A stretch of DNA of 64,000 bases from Micromussa lordhowensis (Eukaryota; Cnidaria; Anthozoa; Scleractinia; Lobophylliidae): positions 2,239,401 to 2,303,400 of the forward strand of contig OZ026600.1 in assembly GCA_964020085.1 (NCBI GenBank), in the 5' to 3' direction. Below, in pieces: positions 10,668 through 22,511 of this stretch. The first letter of the stretch is position 1, and the number at the start of each line of letters is the position of its first letter. The notes below the pieces were generated by a model that saw nothing but the letters and a program-made list of their open reading frames with translations, made no database searches and was not told the DNA's origin. Made by a program: the position numbers and the translations under genes.

Positions 10668-10990
10668 CCCAAATAGAGACTATCGTGTTTATTATCCTTC
10701 AAATCTTTTACGCAACGCGCGCAGATTTGAAAATCAGGGTATATTCTCTGATATTCCCCAGTTTTAGTTGGGGAATATTCGGTCACGTGACGGGTTTGGA
10801 CCAATCGCGCGCGAGCGAAAATATTTGATGGATTATAAAGGCTGATAAACCACTTGGGATGTTGGTAGAACACGAGAAGAATTTGTAGATCACGAGCCGC
10901 AGGCGAGTGGTTTACGAATTCTTCGAGTGTTCTACCAACATCCCAAGTGGTTTATCAGCCTATAACCCATAGAAACTTGTGGTCTATTGC
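10475..10990. mobile_element. Foldback element with nested palindromes
   Basis: Outer ends GCAATAGACCACAAGTTTCT (10475) and AGAAACTTGTGGTCTATTGC (to 10990) are perfect inverted repeats. Two further palindromes lie inside. One at about 10521-10671 centres on the GAACAG...CTCGAGG region, with arms carrying GATATTTGTCC and GACAAATATC. The other at about 10843-10965 has arms with GATAAACCACTTGGGATGTT. The 516-base element has no plausible gene; the open frames in it are palindromic shadows. It adjoins a ~100-base segment with TTATTATATAA ends and GACCAATCAGAGCGCG. Confidence 0.8.
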
Positions 10991-11124
10991 TTTTATATAA
11001 TAATTCAGAAGACCCGCGATTTTTCCATGGGTTTACCGGCACAATAACCGATAGCTGATTGACCAATCAGAGCGCGCGCATTGATTTGGTTATTATATAA
11101 ACATACTATCGCTGTATCATCCAT

Positions 11125-11250
11125 CAGGTATTTTCTGAAGTGTCTTTACCTTTTTTGTCACATGTTGGCTTTGAGGTGGGAGATGTTGAGATGTTGGTGA
11201 GAAGTTGTTGAAGTTGGTTAAAGAGCCAAAAATTGTAGTTACCTGCCCCT
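11125..11250 (+). repeat. Direct repeat flanking the foldback, copy 2
   Basis: Second copy of the 10338-10457 sequence, about 790 bases downstream and in the same orientation, differing at scattered positions. Confidence 0.75.
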
Positions 11251-11370
11251 AGTTACATGCTACCATCACTGTATCACAATTAATCATACTCTAACTGTAT
11301 TTAGTACTTTCCAAAATTTGGTGTTCGAAGAACAAAATAACAAGGACTTTGCTGACAGTGGTTAAATTAC

Positions 11371-11376
11371 TTTATT
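11371..11376 (-). promoter_or_regulatory. Poly(A) signal for EIF5
   Basis: TTTATT on the plus strand (AATAAA on minus) lies about 310 bases past the EIF5 stop codon and is the nearest canonical signal, so the 3' UTR probably ends near 11350. Confidence 0.5.
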
Positions 11377-11687
11377 GCCCTCTGTTAAGCTTAAGTGAAC
11401 CCAACACTCCAAAATACAAACAAATGATTTGCAATCCAATGGAAAATCAAATATCCTCTGTGCAACCTTTCTTGTGAACAATGAACTGCTTAAACTTCTT
11501 TTCATGCAAAAGTTACGTCAACATATTACTTTACAATCAGTACCAAACTAATTTAAGGCATAGTTCCCACTGGGAACAACTGCAAGAAACACACATATTC
11601 AAACGCGATTGAAAGTTATTTTTCTGCAACAGGAGGTACATGTAATAATTAAACTAAGTTGTCACTCTTCAGTCCTTGGAGGAAAAG

Positions 11688-14600
11688 TTAAATAGCATCA
11701 ATGTCCAAGTCATCATCCTCTTCATGGGCTGCTGTGCTGTCAACGTGAGCCTTCAGCTGCTGGGCCTTGGTGTCATAAACCACTTCAACCTCCTCTTCTT
11801 CCTCCTCTTCGCTAGACTCTTCTTCCTCTGCCTCTTTCAGCCATTTGATGAAAGGAGCCACCTTCTCATGGATCTGAGAGCACACTTCCTTGCTCACATT
11901 TTTTTTAGAAACCTGACAAATACAAAACAACAAACAACATAGTTTTATTGTTTTGAAATGAACTGCTGTTGGTACTTGAGAACGGCAAACAAGCAATCCA
12001 CAAGCAATCCAAGACACTAAACAGATCTCCACAGCTACAACTGAAGGTCGTTAGTTTTAAACTTTTTAAGTTGAATCTGAGTTGCCTTTTAAGTGAGAGA
12101 ACAATTAAGAGCACAGAGAGGGACATTCTAGCAAGGATGCGAGCTCAACTGTAGACAAAATAATGCAAAACAAACACATACATGTATCATTTATTCGCTA
12201 CTTGCACATGACCCATAATCCCTTGCGTTTTGGGGGGTAACCAGCAGAAGAAATGTATGGTATCATGACAAAAATTAGTTCGGCGAGCTCGCAAAACCAG
12301 CTACTAATGCTTAAAAATGCACCAGAATTTACCAAAATCATGATAGGAGAAATTTGTACTAGTTTATAACTAAATGTAGAGAATTTTTTTTTTGTCCATA
12401 CATCGTCTGTAAAATTACAAGACGATGTATGGACAAAAAAAAATTATCTACATTTAGTTATAAACTAGTACAAATTTCTCCTATCATGATTTTGGTTAAT
12501 TCTGGTGCATTTTTAAGCATTAGTAGCTGGTTTTGCGAGCTCACCGAACTAATTTTTGTCAAGATACCATACGTTTCTTCTACTGGTTACCCCCCAAAAC
12601 GCAAAGGATTACGGTTATGTGCAAGTAGCGAATAGCGATGTTTCTCGTTACGTCATCAATTGTTATTATAATTGTGCCAACCAGAGGTTTATTGGCTGTT
12701 GAAACAATGCATGCATTGCTATTGTTCAGTAGCTGGCAAATTTGAATATCAAAAGAAATATGACGTCAATGTTTGTAAACAAGAAACATTGCTATAAGGG
12801 TTTTAAAAATAACCTAATTTACTAGAGTAGAAACGAGGCTAAGTTGATAAGTTAATTGCTTATATCTTTCAACCATGTCAATGAAAACACACAAAACTCG
12901 CTATGATAATGTTTCTTGACGTTTACAACACTTTGCCGTGTTCCCTTTGAGGGAAGAGAGGTCACGCGATGAGTAACCATGGAAATGAGGCTACATTGGA
13001 AAACTGTTTGTGTCTTAACAAAGTGAATGAAATAATGCCAAGATCTCTTCAACATTGTTTTTTAATGTTCTAAACACAACTTAGTGTTATCTTGTGATAA
13101 GAGGGAAACGAGGCAAAGATCTAGACATGGTTTATTAACAGCTACATTTGACCAACTGAATCAGATTCCAGCCTCAGGAGCTGGAGGTGAAGCCACTCAT
13201 CACAGGAAGCCACTTATAATAAATGACCTCAGTGAAAAGTTACAAAAGTGCCACCAAACCTTTTTTGCATTATTTAGGGTCTAGTTAAGATATAGACTTC
13301 CTTGCATCATAAAATTCCCATGGGACTTTATATTACGACATATGCTCTGGGACTAATAACACAAACCAAGAGAATAAAAAATCTACGATGGTAATAAAAA
13401 TTAAATTGATGATCAATCAATACATACCTTTTCACTCCACTGCAAGATCACTTCCTCCTCCAGCAGATCATGGTCATAGAAAGCCTTTAAAACGTGGGCA
13501 GCCTTTGGCATCAACTCCGTAGGAAATGACTGTCCAACAAGCAACTCAAATGCACCCAGCAGATACTTCTGAGCCTTGTGGTTTCCATGAACAAACTGAA
13601 CATGAAATAACAAACAAAGTTTGAGTCAAAGTCAGGTAAATTCAACGTTTCAGCCTAGTGGCCCATCGAGCCAGCAGTTATTCCTGGTTTCCACAGCTGG
13701 AGGTGACCAGGAGTATTTCTACTCCCCCCATGGCGAGATGCTAGTCCATTGCAACATTGCATGCACTCCCACCATTAAATTTGTTGTTATTCAATAGTAC
13801 CCCTGGGTGGAGAAAAGCACTGTGAGAGTAAAGTGTCTTGTCCAAGAACATCAAAATGTCCCAAGCAAGGGCTTAAACCCAGACCCCTCAATCTAGCATG
13901 CGAGCCTCTGCCTCTGCAAATCCCACTTGCATTATCTTCAAGTATGTGCATGATGAATAAGATGCATTTTTGGTGGTTTTTTTTTTCGTAAAAAAGTATA
14001 TGTTAGTGAACTATCAGTACTGTGCTAACTTCACACAGTTACATGTAGTACATGTGTTTGTGATCACTTGTGATTTCCATCTGAACAAGAATAATTTCTT
14101 TCTCATATTGATGTCAATGAAACAATTTGAATAAAGCTTGAGATGTTTGAAATCCTGCAAGGTGCCAAGATGACAGCAAAGGGAAAAAAATCACTTACCC
14201 TCAGAAACAGAGCACGGAATTTTGGAATTTGGCTGACCATATTCTTGTCAAACAGTAATTCACTAAGCGCTAGAACTGCCTTGTCCTTTATGTCCAGCCT
14301 TTCTGCTTCTGCAACAATCTCTTTACCACTCTTTTCTACAGAGTTTGATTCCTTCTTTTTCTATTACGAAAACAAAACAAACAAAGAATGAACTTAGATT
14401 TTCATTACAGTGCAGCTCAGATATGTCCGAACCAAAATATACGCGTAATGCGCGTCGGCCCAATACGCGTATACGCGTATGCATATACGCACATACGCGT
14501 ATACATATACGCACATACGCGTATACAGTATATACGCGTATGCTTCATTGGTATGTATGAGCTAACGTATTGTTTTTTCTTTTCTTACAGGTCATTGTTA

Positions 14601-17600
14601 TTTTCAATGGCTTGACAGCTTGCCACAGAGCGAGAAAGAGTTTTCTATATTTTGACAAGCAAGCGACTTGAGCCGTGTCGACTGAACACACACAAATTTA
14701 CCTTGAAGAGAATTAAATAACGAAACGTGATCGGGCGGCGCACAGAAACTTTGCGAAACAATTCTTACGTCAAAGAAAGATTATTTTAACACTTGAACCA
14801 AAGATTTGTGCCGAACAAAACTGGAGATATCATTTTTTCGACAAGTATCTTCAGAACGCTTCACGTAATAAACATGCTCACGGTAAGCATGCAACTTGCC
14901 GACGCGTGCCGAAACACAAAACTTTTCCTTGAAGAATAACTAACTAATCGTAAGCGACGCGCCATAGAAACTATGATAAACAATTCTTTGGCCAAATTTA
15001 AAGAAAGAGTATTTTACCGTTTGAATGAACGATTTGGGTCAAATAGAACTGGAGATATCATTTTTTCGACAAGGATCTTCAGAACGCTTCACACTAATAA
15101 ACATTTCGTAAGCGACTTGCCGACGCTGGCTGAAACACAAAACTTTTTCTTGAAGAAAAAAATAGCTAAACACGAACGACGCGCCAATGAAACTTTGATA
15201 AACAATTCTTTGGCTTTGGCGATTTGGGTCAAATAGAACAAGAGATGTAATTCTTTCGGCAAGGGTCTTCAGAACGCATCACACTAATAAACATTTCGTA
15301 AGCGACTTGCCGACGCGGGCTGAAACACAAAACTTTTTCTTGAAAAAAAAAAAACTAAACACGAACGACGCGCCAAAGAAACTTTGATAAACAATTCTTT
15401 GGCTAAAGAAAGAGTATTTTACCGTTTGAATGAACGATTTGCGTCAAATAGAAATGGAGATATCAATTTTTCGGCAAGGATCTTCAGAACGCTTCACACT
15501 AATAAACATTTCGTAAGAGACTTGCCGACGCGTGTTGAAACACAAAACATTTCCTTGAAGAATAATCAACTAAACGTGAGCAACGCGCCAAAGAAACTTT
15601 GATTAACAAGTCTTTGACTAAAGAAAGAGTATTTTACCGTTTGAATGAATGATTTTTGTCAAATAGAACTGGAGGTATAACTCACACAAATAAACATTTC
15701 GTAAGCGACTTGCCGACGCGTGCCGAAACAGAACTTTATCCCGAAGAAAAATTAACTACACGTGAACATTGCGCCATTGAAACGTTGATAACGAATCCTT
15801 TGGTTAAAGAAAGAGTATTTTACTGTTTGAATGATCGATTTGTGTCAAATAGACTTGTAGATATAATTTTTTCGACGAGGATCTTCAGAACGCTTCAAGC
15901 TTGAAATATTTCGCAACTTGCCGACGCGTGCCGTAACTGAGAATAAATACACAACTAACGTTAGCGGTGCACTATTGAAAGTTTGATAAACAATTCTTTC
16001 GTCAAGGAAAGATTTTAAATTTGAATGAATGATCTTTGTCAAATATAACCGGAGATATCATTTTTTCGACGAGGATCTATACAACGCTTCAGACAGCAGT
16101 AGTAAATTTCGCGAATGACTTGGCGACGCGTGCCGCAACAAAGATCTTTCCTTGTAAAAACAAAAAAATAGAAAACAGCGTGTTAAAAGAGGGAGTGGAA
16201 GCGACTGTTTCAATTTTAGTTCCATTTTTGGTAGTTAAAGATCGAGCAAATGTTGAAAAACGGTCGTTTGTCGGTGAATTTGCGCCGTGATCGAAAACTC
16301 GGAAAATGATAGCTTTCATTGATCAGCATGACATTTTAACCATATGCAAATTTAGCTAGCTTTTTCATTCCTACAAATGTCCTTTGTTTGACAAACAATG
16401 CTTCAAATAAAGAAACTTATGGGAATGCATAACAAAGGGCCATATACGCGCGTATATACGCGTATATGTGCGCGTATATACGCGAACATGTGCGCGTATT
16501 GACATACGCGTATACGCAAAATACGCACGTATAAAATGCGTATGCGCAGTTCGGATATATCTGAGCTGCACTGTACATGGCACAATTCTGTCAATACTGA
16601 ACTTTTCTTTTGAAGAATAGAAGTTTGGAACTACATGTAACAATGAAATCAAATTTACTGCAAATGCAGTACTCCATTATTAGTTGCAATGCACGACCAG
16701 TTGCGAATGTCACCATTCAAAATAATAAACTCACAAGGCAGTGAAAGATGAACATTGTCAATTGAAGTACACATACCTTAACAAAACCATAAAACAGATT
16801 GAAGCGCTCTCCTTGTGGTTTTTCACTGTCATCAGTCAATGCCAATCCCTTGACTCCTGATGTAAGGTATCCCATTCTCGCTTGAACAGCTGCTTCACTC
16901 GTATCAACACTCCAGTCATCATCTGCTGCTGCAACAGGCTGCAAACAACAACACTGGTGCTATAAACTCCAACTAGCCTGCTGACTGATACCCAAGCTCA
17001 ATGATATCAAATCTTCAAAGCAGATCTCCTCACATTTCTCCATGTCATATTTTGGAGAAATTGGTAGAAATACAATTCCTATTGTTAATCACTGTAAATG
17101 CCCACAGTCCTAAGTGGATTGCCATTCAGGTACTAATTAGGCTATAATTAGTTCAAAATCAGCCTAACACAAGGCTCAAGACTGATTTGAAGTTATTAAT
17201 AAAATTCAGGGGTTTCTTTAATGTTTTCAGCAGGAGGGCAACTGGCTTTCACAGGTGGGCAAAACTATTAGAACTGAACTTCTATATATGAACTTCTTTA
17301 TATGTAAGATGGTCAAACCAGGCGGGCAAAATTGTGCCCACCGCCGGACAACTTGTCTAGTGCACAGCCCTTAATGAAACCCTTGAAATTATCCTATCAT
17401 TGTCAGAAGCAAAGCAAAGTCCTACTACCACTCAATAATATCAGCAACAAAATTAATGATCCAAATGTCGACTTTCACTAATACAACCACAGACGGGGAC
17501 ACATTAAAGCACACTGTCCAATCACTGCATTCTGATGGTTATAATATTACAAATTAAAATATGATGCCACTTGGTACCATGTATTACTTCATTCACTTAG

Positions 17601-20600
17601 TACTTTGTAAGATAAATGTAATGCAGTTGCCGACCAGAATCAGGATTTACTTTAGCTTGACATACCTCTTTGTTGAAGTCGGGGTTTTCAATTCCATTTT
17701 CACCTGGCTGCATAGGATTGTGAGTTGGGCTTGTGTCACCATTTTGCTGACCTTTTTGCTTCTCTTTGCGGCGCTCCTTTTTGTCTCTATAGAACAAAAG
17801 AATATATTTCTTACCACAACAACTTGGTGTCAACTAACTCACTCAACTCGCTTCCTCTTTTCCCAAGGAAAAATGCTGGAGATCAATACTATAGCCTTTA
17901 CATGCATAGCAAGTGTTCCTTTGTGAGCGATCTGGCCTCATGAAAATTGGCACAAGAGGAAAAAAATTGACACAGAGGGGGAGGGGTTGCCGGTAGGACA
18001 CAAGAGAATGCTTGCTAGCAAACCTTCTGATTTACCCACAACCAGAGCTCCTGATTGGTGCAGAGTGGTCATGTCGACAGAAACAAAACAGAAAATTTCA
18101 TGACCCAAGTGTCCAGTATTTTACTCACTTTTTTGAAGGTGTTCCTGACTCATTTGGAGGATTCTTGCAAATGAAGGTTATCAGCCTATGCTGCATGTTG
18201 ATAACTCCACTATGTCCACAAGCTTTGCATGACTGACCAATTCTCTCTTTGCGCGTTTCTACAGTCTAAAATAAAACAAATAATGAAATTAGAACTACAT
18301 TTAGTCCAGCTTCAACATTCATTTTGATCAATTGTTTGTTTTTCTTTCTTGTTTCGCGACAAACCAACAAAACTGTTGAAAAGCATAGAAACTACCAAAT
18401 CAACAAATGGCAAAATTTCCTGGGAGGTCCGCAACACTTCACACTTTTGTTGGGTTTCCAATTTTGTTATAGAACTTCAATGTTACAACTTTCTTTGTTC
18501 CAAAGTAATGTTTTGATTGGTTAACTTTTTACCAAGTGACCTGGTTCAAGCAGTCGACTGTAACTCTTTAGCTACATGATTAGGCAACATTAGTATATGA
18601 GCATTCTAAACAAGTTTTGAACATAGCAAAGTAGCATACCAAGACAGTTTCTGGATTGTCGCAATCTGGGCATAAAACAAACTTCTCAATAAAGCCATCA
18701 AGAATTTCCTGCAACTTTTCTGCATCATGTGATCCATTCACAATGTAACGTTCATTCTTCAAGTCAATCTGGGTTTGTGCACCCAGTTCACAACCAAAGT
18801 ACTTGGTTGGATCTAAGAAAAGCAAGATCATGATATCAGAGTTTTTGCATCACATTACAACTGGGTTTCTTCTCACTGACTTTACAGAAACCATATAACC
18901 CACTCAACAGAACATTTACATTGTATAATGCTTACAAACTGGAGACCATGCTTTTAGCCAGGATTCTGTGAGTAGTCATCCACTAACAAATATGGGGGCC
19001 CTTTCCGCTAGGGGGGTGTGGGGAAATAACGCCCAGAAAAGTTTTTAAACATTAAAGCAAGGTGCATTTTTACAGAGATCAGAGCAGGCTCACTTTCTTG
19101 TCAGGTGGCTCAACTCGGCACAAAAGGTTTGCCACTTGCACTTGTGCTCTAACACGAGCCTGCTTGCATGCTACATTAATTTATAGAGACATGTCATCAG
19201 CTCAAAGATATCTAAAACAGATAGTATATTTCCAGGATGGTGGATGCTGGTAAAAGACCTAACAAACACAGACATCTGTTCTTCATACTTGACATTGTCA
19301 CAACAAACTCATTTCTTACATGCAGGTGGCCTCTGCAATGCTTTGGCAATTTCTACCATATTGACAATAACGGTTTTGATTCCATTCCCTTTGCCCTCAA
19401 CCTGAAAATGAAGCGGCGTTAAAATAAAACATCATTCTGTAATATGCTCTTTTCCGGCATGTCGTATGAAGATGAGTCAGGCCTGAAGCCAACTGTTCCT
19501 GAATCTACAACACAACTCATTCCAAACCAAGGGAAGACTGGTGTGAATGGTAGGCCATAATGGCAGCAAATTTGAAAGTTTTATAATAATTATATACTGC
19601 ATTTTATCTAATTGCCCCCGCAGGGTTTTGGCCCAGAGGCCAAAACCCGAGGAGGCATTAATAGGACCCCCCGCGTATAAAGAATGTGAAATATTGGTGT
19701 AGTATCGGTAGTGTGCGAATCGAGGCCAATTTGAAGAAACTAGGCACGCACGGCGGTCCTGGTTAATTTTTCAATAAGCTCGCAAGGCAACTCTGGGTAA
19801 TTCTTGCAGCCACGAGGACGAGGAGAGGTATCGCGTACGCGATAAGTTATTCAGAAGTACTGGATAGAATTGTTCCGTACAGAACTTGATTTGTTAGACA
19901 CAAATCGGCAACGGGGTCGACAGACTCGATCCAAATACCACACGTATAAAGTAAACAGATCAGGATCACAAATCAAAACTCAAAACCCACTCAAAGAAAC
20001 AACAACATGTATCCGAAGTAACTGAGTTTAGTTTCCTTTTGTTATCTCAAGGATCAGAAGTTAGTAAAGGATTTATAAACGGTGTCGTTTCAGTGATTAT
20101 TACATAATTCCTGCAGTAGGCTCGATTTCCGCCGCTCTCTCGTGTCTGGTCTACCCCGAACAGCGGCTGGTAATCGAGCCTATTCCTGCAGCCACGTGCA
20201 CGAGTGTAGTCGCGTTGGTTTGCTCTGACACGAGCACGAAGAGTACGAATAACTTTTTAAATCTATCATCACTTACTTAAAATAACAGAGATTTTTGTTC
20301 ATTTTGTGCGATTTGAAGGATTACAACGAGAGTAAAAGGTCAGATCAGCCTGTTATTTCAACGATTCTGGGGAGACGTATTTTGTCATAAAAGTTGTACA
20401 GTTCATTACATAGTAAACGTGATATCCAAGGCGGGGGCAGATGTAGTGTGAACTATTACTAGTATATATTTTATGTTGGGTGTTATATAGAATCAGATGA
20501 AAAAATAAAAATTGATATTATAAATTGATTATATGATGTCAGCACAAAAATTCTTTAAGTAGCATTTTATAACATGTTGCCAGACTTTATAACAATCACA

Positions 20601-20821
20601 GAACTGAAAAAGTTTGCAAGATGAGAGCAGCATAAACGATACAAGTCACATGTGACAAAGTTGTCATCTTGATGAACATCTGGTCCTTGGACCAACATGG
20701 TGTTGAAATGTAAGTGAAACAATAAGTACTGGCTGTAAAGTCTTACCTTGGCTAGGAGTTTTGGCATCTTATAACGATAAAACTGGTCGGTGTTCTTTCG
20801 GTTGACATTGACGAGAGCCAT
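11688..20821 (-). CDS. EIF5: Eukaryotic translation initiation factor 5
   Basis: GTPase-activating protein of the 43S pre-initiation complex, which triggers eIF2-GTP hydrolysis at the start codon in the cytoplasm. Nine coding exons join in phase: 20747-20821, 19320-19401, 18640-18812, 18129-18265, 17666-17786, 16777-16938, 14199-14360, 13428-13595 and 11688-11912. They give 434 residues (human 431). The N-terminus [19 protein letters not shown] carries the arginine-finger arginine (R16). The zinc ribbon uses C100, C103, C123 and C126 (LCPDC and SCKAC). A charged Lys-rich linker follows, then the C-terminal HEAT/W2 domain, with [12 protein letters not shown] and [11 protein letters not shown] as the two aromatic/acidic boxes that bind eIF2-beta and eIF3c. 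Every intron follows GT-AG. Large repeats sit in introns 1, 6 and 8 without touching exons. It is divergent from MEN1 across 1.7 kb. A 5' UTR exon cannot be excluded. Confidence 0.95.
12193..12633. mobile_element. 441-bp foldback (long hairpin) in EIF5 intron 8
   Basis: Two arms of about 210 bases are nearly perfect reverse complements. The left begins ATTCGCTACTTGCACATGAC, and the right ends GTGCAAGTAGCGAAT. The centre TCTGTAAAATTACAAGA leaves almost no loop. There are only a handful of arm mismatches. As a transcript it would form a very long hairpin inside the last EIF5 intron. No coding content. Confidence 0.85.
13655..13915 (-). mobile_element. tRNA-derived SINE copy, antisense, in EIF5 intron 7
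   Basis: Contains GGAGTATTTCTACTCCCC, GATGCTAGTCCATTGCA, CCTGGGTGGAGAAAAGCACT and GTGTCTTGTCCAAGAACA, the same order as the copy at 25141-25375, ending in an eroded B-box complement. It lies between EIF5 exons 7 and 8. Confidence 0.7.
14408..16573. mobile_element. pogo-like TIR element carrying a ~200-bp satellite
   Basis: The ends are CAGTGCAGCTCAGATATGTC (14408 on) and, inverted, GGATATATCTGAGCTGCACTG (ending 16573; one mismatch inside). Each end is bordered by TA, as in the Tc1/mariner/pogo group. Just inside both ends are alternating purine-pyrimidine tracts full of TACGCGTA and ATACGCGTAT (14440-14540 and 16440-16540). The centre is a tandem array described separately. No transposase frame is visible; all frames inside are repeat shadows. 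It occupies most of EIF5 intron 6. Confidence 0.8.
14670..16165 (+). repeat. Tandem array of about eight ~200-bp units
   Basis: The marker CTTGCCGACGCGTGCCGAAA recurs, with changes, near 14898, 15118, 15308, 15521, 15710, 15917 and 16119, so the spacing is 189-220 bases. Each unit also has AAAGAAAGAGTATTTTACCG, TTTGAATGAACGATTT, GGAGATATCATTTTTTCGAC and GATCTTCAGAACGCTTCA. An older first unit precedes 14898. Copies differ by substitutions and short indels. The array is confined within the 14408-16573 element. Confidence 0.85.
19613..20439. mobile_element. Putative TIR element in EIF5 intron 1
   Basis: TGCCCCCGC at 19613 and GCGGGGGCA at 20431-20439 are 9-base inverted ends. Inside is a second palindrome (about 20110-20195), with CCTGCAGTAGGCTCGATT matched by AATCGAGCCTATTCCTGCAG. 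No coding frame and no certain target duplication, so the boundaries are tentative. Family unknown. Confidence 0.45.
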
Positions 20822-22511
20822 GATTGATTACTTTTTATAAGCTTCCTCTTTGACAAACGCTTGTAGTGATTGCAGTTACTGCAATAATTTCTGCTTTGAA
20901 TAATTTTCCCTGTTAAATTCATAAAAGTTCTCTGTCTCTTCCGTATCGAGAAACAAGGGAGGCGTTGGAGCCCTGTTTTATTTTCTGTGTGAAAATGAAT
21001 CTTGAGTCTGCTCAACCGAGTCCAACCTGGGGAAAAATAGTTATGGTAAACAAGGTGCAAAGAAAATTAGCTTTCCATTGTGCAATTCCAGAAAATCTAT
21101 ACATGCACCTTCCCCATGGAAAGGGGGAGGTTTGCCACCCCCCCCCACCCTCTGGAAATTCTAATTAAACCTCATACATTACTTTAAAATTTTTAGGTCT
21201 TACTGAACCCCCACCCCCCAGGAAATTCCGATACCTTTGGTGGGGGGAGTGGGGATATTTTCTGGAACAATACACTAGCATAATTAACCAAACCTGTTAA
21301 AGGGACTATTTGTGTAACTTAACAGGGACAAACAAAACTTGGTATGTTTTGTTCACAAAATAAAACTGAAAAAAAAATTCAAGGACACTTGTCAAGACAA
21401 AGACCCGTTTGTGTGTAACAATTCACCTATTATTTTATATAAGACTACTTTCAACAACGGGCAATTGGATGCTACATAAATAGGCTGCTTTTTCAATGTG
21501 CTTCTTGGTTTGTCCTCGTCTTCTGATATCGGATATTGTGACGTGTATCAATATTCTCCATTTTCGCCAATTAGTTCAACAGACAATAACGAACGTTGTA
21601 TTGAGTAATTTCACAAAAAGATCCATCATTTTCCTTTGAACAACATCCTTTCCTCAATAAAGAATACAAAACATTCAAGCTTACCTAACATATAAGCTTA
21701 ATTTGGGTTTCACAAAAAAAATAAGCTTACTCTTCGCAGACGAAAGAGCCCTCTTGTAAGACCAAAGCTCAATTTAAAGAAACTACATTGAACCAGAAAT
21801 TTTTAAGCACATTGAATACAAAAATAAATACCTTGCTTTTCTTAAAACGCGAACTTTAGATAAAAGCTACAAGAGGCTATATTCTTACCTTCGGGGCACA
21901 AAAAAGTCATAAATTGCGTCGAGATGACGAAATGGTAGAAATCTCCTTGCACTATAATTGCGCGTGAAAGACACGCACTTTTAGAGCAAAATTTAGGAAG
22001 AAGATCCTGAAAAATACACAGAAAACAGGTTTCATAACATTTTGATACTACCAGGCGTAACAAGATACATGCCTGACTCAAAATAGGGCTTTAAACTCAC
22101 GAATAAAATTCATAACCTGTACTCACTCTTATTACTACAAAATGGCGAGTTTTCTGTAAATTTTTAGTTCACGTGACTTTTTATGACGTCACAAAACAAA
22201 AACATGACCAGTTCCCATACCTCTTCGATCTTTTCGTTTCGTTCCCAACTCTCTTGGTTTCTTTCTTTCGAATTTCCCTTTCTCATTTGTTTGTTCCAAC
22301 ATGTTTGTTTATCCTTTGGTCGTGGTTTTCTCAAAGATCATGTCCACTGAAGGTTAAATTATGCTAGTACTCCGTGAAAACGGGGCTCTGAGCTCTTGGC
22401 TAACTACATAACTACTGTAGTTTGGCTAGCTGAAGTCGCTAAATCCGGCAGTCTTTTGTCTACCTCGCAAGAGAAGTAACCATACAACGGTACACTGCAC
22501 TCCAAGCCAGG
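20822..22511. promoter_or_regulatory. Shared upstream region of EIF5 and MEN1
   Basis: This 1.69-kb gap separates two divergent start codons and should hold both promoters and 5' UTRs. I see no TATA box I would trust. It contains GTTCACGTGACTTTTTATGACGTCAC at about 22168-22193, with a palindromic CACGTG E-box and a TGACGTCA CRE-type site, about 320-340 bases before the MEN1 start. It also holds a C- and G-rich low-complexity patch (21110-21260) that resembles 61480-61555. Assignment as promoter is from position only. Confidence 0.5.

Noticed and set aside
10456..10873. Four frames of about 100 codons on both strands
   Set aside because: They mirror one another because the region is palindromic; none has independent support.
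14323..14615. Frames rich in Tyr/Arg/Thr/Ile on both strands
   Set aside because: Generated by the TACGCGTA alternating tract at the end of the TIR element.
14973..15904. Repeated frames reading [24 protein letters not shown] sequence
   Set aside because: Each satellite unit yields a similar short frame with stops and frameshifts between units; no start or splice context suggests a repeat protein.
14670..16165. CRISPR-like array
   Set aside because: Units are ~200 bp, diverged, without short repeats and spacers, in a eukaryotic intron; it is a satellite.
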